Shown: positions 33,646 to 43,272 of the stretch, piece after piece
Layout: the number at the start of each line of letters is the position of its first letter
Position numbering within the stretch: position 1 is the first letter of the stretch
Assembly: GCA_947090525.1 (NCBI GenBank)
Contig: CAMUON010000001.1
Location: forward strand, 1-64,000
Reading direction: 5' to 3'
From: an uncultured Atopobium sp.
GTDB lineage: Bacteria; Actinomycetota; Coriobacteriia; Coriobacteriales; Atopobiaceae
DNA length: 64,000 nucleotides
The notes under the pieces: model-generated
Told to the model about the DNA's origin: nothing
Seen by the model: only the letters and a program-made list of their open reading frames with translations
Databases searched by the model: none
Translations under genes and position numbers: made by a program

Positions 33646-33921
33646 ATGATTTTAGGACTTGGTCCTGCAGAACTCCTTATCATTGTTGTTGTGGTTTTGG
33701 TTATTTTTGGACCCAAGAACCTTCCTAAACTCGGTAGCGCACTCGGCAAAACAGTCAAGAGCGTGCGTGAGGGCATGGAAGATATCGACTCTGATAGCTC
33801 AAGCAAAAAGGCAAGCTCCAGCGCAAAAAGCCAAGAAGCTGAGGATGTCGTGGTAGAGGACGCAGATTCCGACAAAAGCGAAAAAAGCGCTGCGAGCACA
33901 AGCTCAAAGAGCGAAAAGTAA
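33646..33921 (+). CDS. tatA: TatA/E-type twin-arginine translocase subunit
   Basis: 91 residues from the ATG at 33646 (TGGAGGCAG site). One short N-terminal membrane span (ELLIIVVVVLVIFGPKNLP) runs into the amphipathic helix KLGSALGKTVKSVREGMEDI, the TatA pattern with FGP at the hinge. The tail is rich in Ser, Lys, Asp and Glu. TatA oligomers form the pore for folded protein export; the TatC partner is not in the window. Confidence 0.9.
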   Translation: MILGLGPAELLIIVVVVLVIFGPKNLPKLGSALGKTVKSVREGMEDIDSDSSSKKASSSAKSQEAEDVVVEDADSDKSEKSAASTSSKSEK

Positions 33922-34142
33922 TTAGCCTGCGAAGGACTAGGCTTCAACGCCTGCAAGCGCGAGCGATACGCAATTGTTGCCTATGTACGTGAGCGCATAA
34001 GCACCGAGCACGTTTAGCGCATTTAGCACATTTACCTGCGCATATGCTCGTGGCTTAAGTCTCATGGTACGCTGAGTCCGTCGTCTAAAGCTCTCGTCAA
34101 CACGCTCACAACCGTCCGAACACCACTGCAAGAAGGGTACCT

Positions 34143-34616
34143 ATGGAGAAAAAAGAACTCATTCTGACGCCCGAAGGCCGCGAAAAGCTCGTTGAGGAGC
34201 TCGCGTGGCGCGAGGGAGAAAAGCACGAAGAAATCGTTGAGCGCCTCAAAGAGGCACGTGGATTTGGTGACTTGTCCGAAAACTCGGAGTACGACGCTGC
34301 GAAAGAGGAACAGTCCCAAAACGAAAGCCGCATTAACGAAATTCGCCAGATTCTCGCGACGGCCAAGGTTGTCGAACGCGGCGACGGAGAGCTGAGCGTA
34401 TCTATCGGTACGAAAGTAGAACTTTCCGACAGCAAAGGTCACGCGGTAACCTTTACCATTGTGGGTACCACCGAGACGAACTCGCTCGAGCACAAAATTT
34501 CCAACGAATCCCCTGCAGGTGCTGAACTTATCGGTCATGTCGTGGGCGATGTGGTGAGCTTTTCTACCCCAAGCGGTAAAGAAAAAACGTACACCATCCT
34601 CAACATCTCTCGTTAA
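34143..34616 (+). CDS. greA: Transcription elongation factor GreA
   Basis: 157 residues: N-terminal coiled coil with the acidic tip GFGDLSENSEYDAAKEEQ and a C-terminal FKBP-like domain (ESPAGAELIGHVVGDVV). It stimulates RNA cleavage by backtracked RNA polymerase. A dedicated terminator follows. A candidate site AAGAAGGG precedes the ATG. Confidence 0.97.
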   Translation: MEKKELILTPEGREKLVEELAWREGEKHEEIVERLKEARGFGDLSENSEYDAAKEEQSQNESRINEIRQILATAKVVERGDGELSVSIGTKVELSDSKGHAVTFTIVGTTETNSLEHKISNESPAGAELIGHVVGDVVSFSTPSGKEKTYTILNISR

Positions 34617-34642
34617 TTGCTGGGGACCATAGCTGAGATCGC

Positions 34643-34683
34643 GCGTTCTCGTGCCTGTTTGTAGGTGCGAGACGCCTTTTATA
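34643..34683 (+). terminator. Terminator of greA
   Basis: GCGTTCTCGTGCC (34643-34655) pairs with GGTGCGAGACGC (34663-34674) with a small internal mismatch, followed by CTTTTAT. Confidence 0.65.
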
Positions 34684-34794
34684 TCTATAGGTCTTGCTGT
34701 ACGTTTAACTGCGTATATCTGCACCCTCAGGTTTCTCACGATTTTTCTCGTTCTCTAATGATTGAAGTAGAGCACAAACACACAAGGAGCTTAC

Positions 34795-36411
34795 ATGTCT
34801 AACGAAACACCTACCCCAAGCGCAGAGACAAGCGCCAACGTGAGCGCAGAGACAAACGCCGCCGCAGCTAACGCCGCCGCACCCGCAGAAACTTCCATAA
34901 ACGACGAGCGTGCCCAACGCGCCGAGCGCAGACGTGCCCTTATTGCCGAGGGCGTGAATCCCTATCCCATCTCAAGTCACGTAGATGCATTTGCACAAGC
35001 GCTTGCCGATCAATACAAGGATTTGGAAGACGGCGCCTCTACCGAGGATGCGTGCACGGTTGCAGGTCGTATTCGTAGCCTCAGGCGTCAGGGTAAGGTA
35101 AGCTTTGCAACACTCGAAGATAAAACGGGTGCCATCCAACTCTTTTTGCGCATCAACAATATGGATGAGGCGTCCTGGGCGCTTTTGCCCAAGCTCGACT
35201 TGGGTGATATTGTGCAGGCATCTGGCGTGGTTGTGCGCACGCGCCGCGGTCAACTTTCGGTATCGGTGACCAAACTTGTACTGCTATCCAAGAGCCTGCG
35301 TCCTTTGCCCGAAAAGTTCCACGGACTCTCCGATCGCGAGATCCGCTATCGTCAACGCTACGTAGACCTCATCATGAATCCGCAGGTACGCGAGGTATTT
35401 GCCACGCGCAGTCGCATCATTTCTCTCATCCGTCGTTTCATGGAGAGCACGGGATACCTCGAGGTTGAGACGCCGATGATGCACGCCATCTTGGGCGGCG
35501 CCAATGCGCGTCCCTTTACCACGCATTTTAATGCCCTTGATTGTGATTTTTACTTGCGCATTGCAACCGAGCTTCCGCTCAAGCGTTTGATTGTGGGTGG
35601 TATGGATCGTGTCTTTGAAATCGGCCGTCAATTTAGAAATGAGGGCATGGACCTCACGCACAATCCCGAATTTACTTCGATGGAGGCCTATTGCGCCTAC
35701 ACTGAGCTCAAAGACATGAAACAGCTCACGCAAGACATGTTCAAACTTATTGCCCGCGAGGTCTGCGGCTGCAAAGAGGGTGAAGAAATCATATCCTACC
35801 AGGGAAAACAGGTGGATATGAGCGGGACCTGGTGCTCTCGTCCGCTCGCAGACATTGTATCTGATATCGTGGGTGAAAAGGTCGACATGGATACCGACCA
35901 GCAGACGCTCAGAAAGCTTTGTGACGCGCATGAAATCGCCTGGGAAGAAAGCTGGGGCGTGGGCAAGCTTCTCTTCGAGCTTTATGACGAGCTCGGCGAG
36001 CAAACGCTCGTGCACCCAACTTTCGTCTGCGACTATCCTGCGGAAGTCTCGCCTTTGTCTAAACGCAAGGACAATGACCCACGCCTTACCGACCGTTTTG
36101 AGCTTGTTATTTGTGGGCATGAATACGCGAATGCATTTTCCGAGCTAAATGACCCCGTTGATCAGGCAAAACGCTTTATGGACCAAGTGAAGGCAAAAGG
36201 CCTTGGCGACGACGAAGCAATGGGCTACGACTATGACTACGTCCGCGCTCTTGAATACGGTATGCCGCCTACCGGTGGTATTGGATATGGTATCGACCGC
36301 ATGATCATGCTCTTTTGTGATCAAGCGTCCATTCGCGACGTATTGTTGTTCCCGCAGATGAAGCCGGAATCCATTAGCAAAGAAGACATCAATAAGCAGG
36401 TAGAAGGCTAA
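34795..36411 (+). CDS. lysS: Lysyl-tRNA synthetase (class II)
   Basis: 538 residues (AAGGAG site). The first 40 residues are Ala/Thr/Glu-rich and low-complexity. Then come an OB-fold anticodon-binding domain (TVAGRIRSLRRQGKVSFATL), class II motif 2 (GRQFRNEGMDLTHNPEFTSM) and motif 3 (GIGYGIDRMIMLF). It charges tRNA-Lys. It heads the block that continues with clpC, as in the lysS-clpC neighbourhood of Bacillus. Confidence 0.97.
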   Translation: MSNETPTPSAETSANVSAETNAAAANAAAPAETSINDERAQRAERRRALIAEGVNPYPISSHVDAFAQALADQYKDLEDGASTEDACTVAGRIRSLRRQGKVSFATLEDKTGAIQLFLRINNMDEASWALLPKLDLGDIVQASGVVVRTRRGQLSVSVTKLVLLSKSLRPLPEKFHGLSDREIRYRQRYVDLIMNPQVREVFATRSRIISLIRRFMESTGYLEVETPMMHAILGGANARPFTTHFNALDCDFYLRIATELPLKRLIVGGMDRVFEIGRQFRNEGMDLTHNPEFTSMEAYCAYTELKDMKQLTQDMFKLIAREVCGCKEGEEIISYQGKQVDMSGTWCSRPLADIVSDIVGEKVDMDTDQQTLRKLCDAHEIAWEESWGVGKLLFELYDELGEQTLVHPTFVCDYPAEVSPLSKRKDNDPRLTDRFELVICGHEYANAFSELNDPVDQAKRFMDQVKAKGLGDDEAMGYDYDYVRALEYGMPPTGGIGYGIDRMIMLFCDQASIRDVLLFPQMKPESISKEDINKQVEG

Positions 36412-36424
36412 GTTTAGCGGATAT

Positions 36425-36484
36425 CCGTACGGTGAGCTTCCGTACGGTGGACATCCGCACAGTGAGCTTCCGCGCGAACCATGT
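36425..36484 (+). repeat. Four tandem 15-base repeats upstream of clpC
   Basis: Units CCGTACGGTGAGCTT, CCGTACGGTGGACAT, CCGCACAGTGAGCTT and a degenerate CCGCGCGAACCATGT follow without spacing. The first two contain the palindrome CCGTACGG. Located between the lysS stop and the clpC start. Confidence 0.8.
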
Positions 36485-36533
36485 GCGCGAACTCACACTT
36501 TCATGCACTCATGCACTAAGGGGGCGTAACTCT

Positions 36534-39200
36534 ATGCTCGAGCATTTTACCGATCTCAGTCGAAAAATTCTCTCGCTTGCCGAGGAAGAAGCACATGGCT
36601 TCGCGCGGGTATACGTTGGCACGGAGCACATTTTGCTTGCCTATTTGAAAGAGCCGAGCAATCAGGTGGCGGGCGTTCTTAAGCGATTCGGCGTGAGCTA
36701 TACCAGAGCACGTGCTTGCGTGTCTGAGCTTACGCAACAACAAGAGAGTGGCGAAGCGGGGCACGTGCTGTTTACGCCTGCCGCAAAAAAGGCATTTAAT
36801 CAGGCATTTATTATGGCTACGTCTAAGGGTGCGCCCTATTTGGTCACAACTAAGGAGCTCATCGTAGCGCTTTTGGGGATTCAAGAGGCGCGCGCGGCCT
36901 GTGTCCTCGAGCGCTTGCATGTGCCGTTTTCTGATCTCGCGGCAGCTATCGCTGATTTGGATGTCACGGATGAATACGATCCAGACGACCAAGATGCCGA
37001 AGACGACGATTTTGACGCAGATGACGATATGCAAGACGAGGATTTTGCCGAAGTTGCATCGGGCATTCCCGCTGGTATGCGTAGTGTTTCCAAGTCAAGT
37101 AAGCTACTTTTGCGCTACGGGAAAAATTTGGTGAAGAAATCCCTGGAAAAGGGTTTTGATCCTGTTGTCGGGCGTGACAAAGAAATCGAGCGCATTATCC
37201 AGATTCTTGCGCGCCGCCAAAAGAATAATCCTTTGATTCTGGGAGATCCAGGCGTGGGCAAAACCGCTGTTGTTGAGGGATTGGCGCAGCTTATAGCCCT
37301 TAAAAACGTGCCGCCTACGCTCGAAAACAAAGAAATTTGGACGATCGACATATCCTCTATGCTCGCGGGCGCTAAGTATCGCGGCGAATTTGAGGAGCGT
37401 CTCAAGCGTGTAATTGCCGAAGTTATCGCAGCTAAAAACATTATTTTGTTCATTGACGAAATTCATACCATCATTGGGGCGGGCTCTGCGGAAGGCTCAA
37501 TCGACGCGGCGTCAATTCTCAAGCCTCCGCTATCACGAAGCGAAATCCAGCTCATCGGAGCCACAACGCTCGAAGAGTATCGCAAGCATATCGAAAAGGA
37601 TCCAGCGCTTGAGCGCAGGTTCCAGCCGGTGGAGCTGTCCGAGCCGAGTGTTTCCGAGACGGTGCGCATTTTGCAAGGCCTGCGTTCGCATTATGAGTCT
37701 TTTCATCACGTGAGCTACGACGATCGCGCGCTTGAAGCGGCGGCGCGGTTGGGGGCTCGCTACATTCAGGATCGCTTTTTGCCTGATAAAGCGATTGATG
37801 TGATCGATGAAGCGGGTGCACGCAAGGCGGTCGAGAAGCACGATGAGCCCGCACGACTGACTCAGCTTCGCGAAAATCTTGTCGAGCTCAAACGCAAAAA
37901 GGAAGAGCTTCTTGATCAAGAAAAATATGAAGAGGCAGCGCTTTTGAGGGATCAAGAGCGCTCAGATGAGCTCCAGATCGCGCGCCAAGTTAAGTCGTGG
38001 AGAGACGAGCTCAGCAAAAAACTAGAAATTGTGACCGAAGACGATATTGCCGATGTGATTTCTGACATCTCGCACGTTCCCGTCTCAACGCTTACCGAAC
38101 AAGAGTCCGCAAAGCTGCTTCGCTGTGAAGATGAGCTGCATAAACGCATAATCGGCCAAAAGGAAGCGGTGGAAAAAGTGGCGCGCGCGATTCGTCGCTC
38201 GCGCTCTCCGCTCAAAGATCCGCGCCGGCCTGGCGGCTCATTCATCTTTTTGGGTCCTTCGGGCGTGGGAAAAACCGAGCTCGCAAAGACCTTGGCCGAG
38301 TTTTTGTTTGGCTCGCAAGATGCGCTTATTGCCTTTGATATGAGCGAATTTATGGAAAAGCACGAGGTGTCCAAGCTTGTGGGTGCGCCTCCTGGATACG
38401 TGGGCTTTGACCAGGGTGGAGAGCTTACCAAGGCGGTCCGCCGCAGGCCCTATTCGGTGGTTCTTTTTGACGAAATCGAAAAAGCACATCCCGATATTTT
38501 TAACGTGCTCCTTCAGATTCTCGAAGAAGGACGTTTGACCGACGGGCAGGGTCGTGTGGTGGATTTTGCCAACACGGTGATCATCATGACGTCCAATATT
38601 GGCGCACGCGAGATCGCGAAAACTGCGCCGATGGGCTTTTCTGCGGCAGACGAAGCGGGACTTTCGTATGGCGAGATCAAGAGTCGCGTAAAGTCTGAGC
38701 TCAAGCGCGCGTTTAGGCCCGAATTCCTTAACCGTGTGGATGAGCTTGTGGTCTTTACTTCGCTTTCCAAGCGTGATGCGCGCGCGATTGCAAAGCTTAT
38801 GATTCAAGAGCTTGCAAAGCGTCTACGTGGGCAAACAATGCTTCTAGAGCTCAGCGATGCTGCGCTTGACCTGATCGCAAAGAAGGGGATCGATCCTGTC
38901 TATGGTGCGCGCCCGCTTCGCCGCACGATCGAGCGTCTCGTGGAAGACAAGCTTTCTGAAGGCCTTTTGGCGGGTACCTGGCATGCAGGCGACAAGATCG
39001 TCGTGGATGCCAAAGGCGATGAGCTGGTGTTTAGCGAAGAAAGTCTCTCGCGCGAAGAGCTGGCTGCTCTCGCAAAAGATGACGCTCGCAGTGTCGCTTC
39101 AGACGCCGTGCCTGCGCAGACAGTGAAAAGGAGTTTTTCGTCGTCTTCGTCAAGTGGCCGTGGCACGAGAGAAGGCCTCTTCGCGCACACCGAGGTGTAG
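36534..39200 (+). CDS. clpC: ATP-dependent Clp protease ATP-binding subunit ClpC
   Basis: 888 residues from the ATG at 36534 (AAGGGGGCG site); a longer frame from 36432 runs through the tandem repeats. Clp_N double repeat (1-150), a short acidic linker (DEYDPDDQDAEDDDFDADDD), AAA-1 with Walker A GDPGVGKTA, UVR-type middle domain (LRENLVELKRKKEELLDQ), AAA-2 with GPSGVGKTEL, and a C-terminal tail of about 60 residues. Hexameric unfoldase feeding ClpP. The acidic linker between N domain and AAA-1 is unusually long. No ctsR/mcsAB precedes it. Confidence 0.95.
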   Translation: MLEHFTDLSRKILSLAEEEAHGFARVYVGTEHILLAYLKEPSNQVAGVLKRFGVSYTRARACVSELTQQQESGEAGHVLFTPAAKKAFNQAFIMATSKGAPYLVTTKELIVALLGIQEARAACVLERLHVPFSDLAAAIADLDVTDEYDPDDQDAEDDDFDADDDMQDEDFAEVASGIPAGMRSVSKSSKLLLRYGKNLVKKSLEKGFDPVVGRDKEIERIIQILARRQKNNPLILGDPGVGKTAVVEGLAQLIALKNVPPTLENKEIWTIDISSMLAGAKYRGEFEERLKRVIAEVIAAKNIILFIDEIHTIIGAGSAEGSIDAASILKPPLSRSEIQLIGATTLEEYRKHIEKDPALERRFQPVELSEPSVSETVRILQGLRSHYESFHHVSYDDRALEAAARLGARYIQDRFLPDKAIDVIDEAGARKAVEKHDEPARLTQLRENLVELKRKKEELLDQEKYEEAALLRDQERSDELQIARQVKSWRDELSKKLEIVTEDDIADVISDISHVPVSTLTEQESAKLLRCEDELHKRIIGQKEAVEKVARAIRRSRSPLKDPRRPGGSFIFLGPSGVGKTELAKTLAEFLFGSQDALIAFDMSEFMEKHEVSKLVGAPPGYVGFDQGGELTKAVRRRPYSVVLFDEIEKAHPDIFNVLLQILEEGRLTDGQGRVVDFANTVIIMTSNIGAREIAKTAPMGFSAADEAGLSYGEIKSRVKSELKRAFRPEFLNRVDELVVFTSLSKRDARAIAKLMIQELAKRLRGQTMLLELSDAALDLIAKKGIDPVYGARPLRRTIERLVEDKLSEGLLAGTWHAGDKIVVDAKGDELVFSEESLSREELAALAKDDARSVASDAVPAQTVKRSFSSSSSSGRGTREGLFAHTEV

Positions 39201-39216
39201 TGCACACCGAGGTGTA
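39185..39216 (+). repeat. 17-base tandem duplication across the clpC stop codon
   Basis: GCACACCGAGGTGTA occurs at 39185-39199, where it encodes the final His-Thr-Glu-Val and stop, and again at 39202-39216 just after the stop. Confidence 0.9.
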
Positions 39217-39291
39217 AGCGCATGCGCCCTTGTCCTAAATGCTCGATGGGCGCTACTATAGAAGCATGATACTTAGAAGAAAGGAGATGTC

Positions 39292-40368
39292 ATGAGCACA
39301 CAGGAAGCCAAGAGCAGCCCTGAAGAAACGTCTCAGCGCCTGCGCGAAGCTATTCGCCAAACAGCGCCCGGAACTGCGCTTCGTCTCGCACTCGATATGA
39401 TTATTGCAGGCCATTTAGGTGCGCTCATCTGTATCGGCGACACCGAACATGTGCTTGCAGCCGGCGATGACGGCTTTCAGCTCGACATTTCCTTTACTGC
39501 AAACCGTCTCTTTGAGCTTTCAAAGATGGATGGTGCTATCGTTATCGACAAAAATTTATCAAAGATTTTGCGCGCTAATTATCACCTCAATCCCTCGCCC
39601 TCGTTGCCGACGGCAGAAACCGGCATGCGCCATAGAACTGCAGCTCGGATGAGCCTTTTGACCAAGGCAACCATTATTTCTGTCTCGGAGCGCCGCCAGG
39701 TCGTCGCTATTTATGTAAACGGTAAAGGCCATCAGCTGCAATCGGTGCCCGTGCTTATGAGCTCGGTCAATCAGCTGCTTGTGACCATGCAATCGACGCG
39801 CGCGCAGCTTGATCGCGCGCTTTTGCGCCTCACTACGCTTGAACTCGATGACTACGTCACGCTTGCCGACATTAGCGACACCATCTACCTCTTTGAAGTG
39901 CTGATGAGCGCTTCGGAAGAGCTTGAACACATCATTTTGCAGCTCGGTAGTGAAGGCAAGACGGTCGAAATGCAGCGCGAAGAGTTTATCGGCAATGCAT
40001 CCGATGATTACACGCTTCTGATCAGGGATTATGCGAAAGATTCTTCCGAAGAGCATGCAAAAGAAATTCGCAAAGAATTGCACGCCACTTCTAATTCTCA
40101 GCTGCACTCGCCTTCGCGTATTGCTGAAATCCTGGGCTTTGAAAACAAAAACGATGAATCGATCATCGTTCCGCTGGGGCTTCGTACGCTCTCGAATGTC
40201 TCTGTTGTGCGCAAAGGCATGGCGGATAAGATCGTTGATGAATTCGGCTCGCTTCAGCAGCTTTTGGACGACATTGAACAAAACCCTGCGCGTCTCGACA
40301 ATTTGGGCGTTGATAATCCCTCTATTCTTGCTGATAGTCTGTACAGAATGTGGGGTAAGCGCGCATGA
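39292..40368 (+). CDS. disA: DNA integrity scanning protein DisA (diadenylate cyclase)
   Basis: 358 residues (AAAGGAGAT site). DAC domain with DGA at 80-82 (KMDGAIVID) and RHR at 113-115 (GMRHRTAAR), both needed for c-di-AMP synthesis. The central helical domain and C-terminal HhH/RuvA-like DNA-binding region follow (LGLRTLSNVSVVRKGMADKI). It makes cyclic di-AMP while scanning DNA. Its last four bases overlap ispD. Confidence 0.97.
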   Translation: MSTQEAKSSPEETSQRLREAIRQTAPGTALRLALDMIIAGHLGALICIGDTEHVLAAGDDGFQLDISFTANRLFELSKMDGAIVIDKNLSKILRANYHLNPSPSLPTAETGMRHRTAARMSLLTKATIISVSERRQVVAIYVNGKGHQLQSVPVLMSSVNQLLVTMQSTRAQLDRALLRLTTLELDDYVTLADISDTIYLFEVLMSASEELEHIILQLGSEGKTVEMQREEFIGNASDDYTLLIRDYAKDSSEEHAKEIRKELHATSNSQLHSPSRIAEILGFENKNDESIIVPLGLRTLSNVSVVRKGMADKIVDEFGSLQQLLDDIEQNPARLDNLGVDNPSILADSLYRMWGKRA

Positions 40369-41120
40369 TCTGCGATACATGCGCTGTTATTGCTGCGGGG
40401 GGCAAGGGTCTTCGCTTCAAAAATCCCCACGGCAAACAATACACGCCGCTTTTGGGCCACCCGCTGTGTTTTTGGGCGCTTAAGGCCTGTTTATCGGCCC
40501 ACTCGGTGGGAGCTTGCGTGATCGTGTGCGCAGACGAGCACGCGCAAGAGATGCGCGAGCGCGTGATCGATGCACTTATGTGCGAGACCGGGATAGCCGA
40601 GATCAAACAAAAGGCAATCTATCTCGCTTCTGCAAAAGATACGCGGCAGGCGTCGGTATATGCGGGTTTAGCGAAGGTACCTGCGCATTTTCGCTATGTG
40701 TCTATTCACGATGGTGCACGCCCCCTTCTTATGCCGAAGACCTTGGACGCATCGCTTGAGCTGCTGAGAAGCGATCCCTCGCTCGCGGGATGCATTTGCG
40801 CAACGCCTGTGACCGATACGATCAAACGCTGCGAGGATGCGCATGCTTGCGTTCCCTTGATTCAAGAAACCTGCGATCGGAGCCAGCTCTATGCTGCGCA
40901 AACGCCGCAATCTTTCGTGCGTACGAGCATCATTGCTGCTCACGAAGCAGCTCTTCGCGATGGTTTTGTGGGCACAGATGACGCGAGTTTGTGCGAACGC
41001 TTGGGGCAGCGCGTCGCATTGTTCCCAGCTCCGCGTGACAATATGAAAGTCACGTTGCCCGAAGACTTAGCTGTTGCACGCGCATTATTGTGCGCTCGCG
41101 CGCAAATCTCAAAGGAGTAG
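40365..41120 (+). CDS. ispD: 2-C-methyl-D-erythritol 4-phosphate cytidylyltransferase
   Basis: 251 residues, overlapping disA by four bases. Nucleotidyltransferase signature VIAAGGKGLRFKNPHGKQY with the catalytic basic residues, then SIHDGARPLL and ATPVTDTIK. Third step of the MEP isoprenoid pathway, which therefore operates here. ispF follows after two bases. Confidence 0.96.
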   Translation: MICDTCAVIAAGGKGLRFKNPHGKQYTPLLGHPLCFWALKACLSAHSVGACVIVCADEHAQEMRERVIDALMCETGIAEIKQKAIYLASAKDTRQASVYAGLAKVPAHFRYVSIHDGARPLLMPKTLDASLELLRSDPSLAGCICATPVTDTIKRCEDAHACVPLIQETCDRSQLYAAQTPQSFVRTSIIAAHEAALRDGFVGTDDASLCERLGQRVALFPAPRDNMKVTLPEDLAVARALLCARAQISKE

Positions 41121-41122
41121 CC

Positions 41123-41737
41123 ATGCGCATTGGAATTGGACTGGACGTTCATCCATTTAAGCGCGGCCGCGCATGTGTGCTCGGAGGGGTAACGATACCT
41201 TATGAAAAGGGGCTCGACGGCCACTCTGATGCAGATGTGTGCATACATGCGCTGATTGATGCACTTCTGAGTGCGTGTCGGCTTGACGACATCGGAGCGT
41301 ATTTTCCGCCGACGGATCCTTCGCTTGCGGGCATTTCTTCGCTTGTCTTGTTGGAAAAAGTTGCTGCACTCGTGCGCACACACGGCTTTGAGATTGTTGA
41401 CTGTGATCTTGTCATCGCAGCCGATGTTCCGCGCATCAGTCCGCATCGTAGCGCCATGCGCGCCGCTATGGCTGCGGCACTTTCAATCGATGTGGAACAG
41501 ATAGGAATTAAGGCTACTACCTGCGAAGGTTTGGGCTTTGTGGGCCGGCGTGAGGGAATCGTCGCGCAGGCGGTGGCGCTGCTTGATACAGCTGCGACTG
41601 CTCCTGCAGCTGCGCCCGCTTTGTCCGCGTCCGACGTGCCAGCGCCTACTTCCACCGCATCCGCTTCTGCCGCCTGTGCGTCGCGCGCGGCACAAGATTC
41701 TGCTCACACCTCTACAGCTCATACACCTGCTCACTAA
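41123..41737 (+). CDS. ispF: 2-C-methyl-D-erythritol 2,4-cyclodiphosphate synthase with C-terminal extension
   Basis: 204 residues from the ATG at 41123 (AAAGGAG site). Core of about 157 residues with metal-binding D-V-H in GIGLDVHPF and the signature GHSDADVCIHALIDALL, IGAYFPPTD and IKATTCEGLGFVGRREGI. After residue about 157 comes an Ala/Ser/Thr/Pro tail of about 45 residues foreign to the family. Cyclises CDP-ME2P in the MEP pathway. Confidence 0.95.
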   Translation: MRIGIGLDVHPFKRGRACVLGGVTIPYEKGLDGHSDADVCIHALIDALLSACRLDDIGAYFPPTDPSLAGISSLVLLEKVAALVRTHGFEIVDCDLVIAADVPRISPHRSAMRAAMAAALSIDVEQIGIKATTCEGLGFVGRREGIVAQAVALLDTAATAPAAAPALSASDVPAPTSTASASAACASRAAQDSAHTSTAHTPAH

Positions 41738-41747
41738 AGGAGTTCAC

Positions 41748-43229
41748 ATGCTTATCTACAACAGCAAAACGCACAAAAAAGAGGAATTTGTTCCGCACAC
41801 TGCTAAGCGCGTAGAGATGTATGTGTGCGGCCCTACGGTGTATGACGAGATTCATATTGGCAACGCGCGTACCTTTTTGTCCTTTGACTTGGTCCGCCGC
41901 TACCTCAAGTACAAGGGCTATGAAGTGGTCTTTGCACAAAATTTGACGGATATCGACGACAAAATTATCGCCCGCGCGAATGAGCAAAAGCGCACGGCTG
42001 CCGACGTCGCTACAAGCTATTCAGCTGCGTTTATCGAGCAAATGCACCGTTTTGGCATTCTCGACCCCGATATTCGCCCGCGCGCGACGCATGAGATTCC
42101 CGAGATGCAGCACATGATCACGCAGTTGATCGACCAAGGTCATGCGTATGTAGCAGAAAATGGCGACGTGTATTTTTCTGTGAGAAGTGATCACAACTAT
42201 GGGGAAATTTCTGGCCGTAATGTGGACGATATGCGCGCAGGTGAGCGCGTAGAAATCAGTACGATCAAGCGCGATCCGCTCGATTTTGCCCTGTGGAAGG
42301 CAGCAAAACCGGGTGAGCCCTCCTGGGAAAGCCCCTGGGGAGCGGGACGTCCTGGCTGGCACACAGAGTGCGCCGCGATGATTCACCGCTACTTTGGCGA
42401 TACGATCGACATTCATGCAGGTGGACAGGATCTGATGTTCCCGCACCATGAAAATGAAAACGCTCAGGCGCGCTGTGCGTGGGGAAATCCCCTGGCCAAG
42501 GTCTGGATGCACGCGGGCATGCTGCGCGTGAATGGCGAGAAAATGTCGAAAAGTCTCGGCAATTTTTACACCCTAAAAGAAGTGCTCGATAGCTATCCTG
42601 CCGATGCCCTTCGTTTGCTGATGCTGCAGACACACTACCGCTCGTCGCTTGATTTTTCGTTTGAGCGACTCAAAGGCGCATGCGGCACCCTTAATCACCT
42701 CGCCGAATGCATTAAGAATTTGGAGTGGGCCGCGCGTCACGCAGATACGTCTACGCCTGTGGGCGAAGATGAGCGCGGGCTTTCCAATTTCGTTGACACC
42801 ACCGAGAGCGAATTTTGCACGCAAATGGACGATGATTTCAATTCCGCTGCGGCTTTGGCAGCATTATTTGCCCTGGTAGTTGCAGCAAATAAGTATCTTG
42901 AACTCCACGGCGAAAAACCTTCGGCGCCGGTACTTTTGCGCACAAAGGATATGCTGCTTGAGCTTTTTGGCGTGCTTGGCATCGAAAGCATTCAAGATCA
43001 GGGCACTCATGTGGAGTTACCGCAGGAAGTGTGCGCGCTCGCGAAAACATATGCCGAGCTTACGACAGATAATGTGGACGAAGCAGCAGCGGCGCTCCTT
43101 AACGCCCGTACGCAGGCGCGAAAAGAAAAGAATTACCAGCTGAGCGACGCGATTCGTGACAGTTTGGCAGCTATTGGTCTGGTTGTGGAAGACACCGCTC
43201 AAGGAACACGACTGAAGCGGAGCGAATAA
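41748..43229 (+). CDS. cysS: Cysteinyl-tRNA synthetase
   Basis: 493 residues from the ATG at 41748 (AAAGGAG site). Class I signature HIGN at 36-39, KMSKS at 265-269, and zinc ligands C27, C208 and the HH of FPHHENE (233-234). DALR anticodon-binding domain at the C-terminus. Co-directional with ispF at 10 bases and rlmB at 43 bases. Confidence 0.97.
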   Translation: MLIYNSKTHKKEEFVPHTAKRVEMYVCGPTVYDEIHIGNARTFLSFDLVRRYLKYKGYEVVFAQNLTDIDDKIIARANEQKRTAADVATSYSAAFIEQMHRFGILDPDIRPRATHEIPEMQHMITQLIDQGHAYVAENGDVYFSVRSDHNYGEISGRNVDDMRAGERVEISTIKRDPLDFALWKAAKPGEPSWESPWGAGRPGWHTECAAMIHRYFGDTIDIHAGGQDLMFPHHENENAQARCAWGNPLAKVWMHAGMLRVNGEKMSKSLGNFYTLKEVLDSYPADALRLLMLQTHYRSSLDFSFERLKGACGTLNHLAECIKNLEWAARHADTSTPVGEDERGLSNFVDTTESEFCTQMDDDFNSAAALAALFALVVAANKYLELHGEKPSAPVLLRTKDMLLELFGVLGIESIQDQGTHVELPQEVCALAKTYAELTTDNVDEAAAALLNARTQARKEKNYQLSDAIRDSLAAIGLVVEDTAQGTRLKRSE

Positions 43230-43272
43230 GCAGCGTTTCGGGCCTGCTCGCGTGACATCGAAAGGATTTTGA

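Noticed and set aside
36432..36533. Longer ClpC N-terminus
   Set aside because: It would translate the tandem 15-base repeats; the ATG at 36534 has a good ribosome site and the normal MLEHFTDLSRK-type start.
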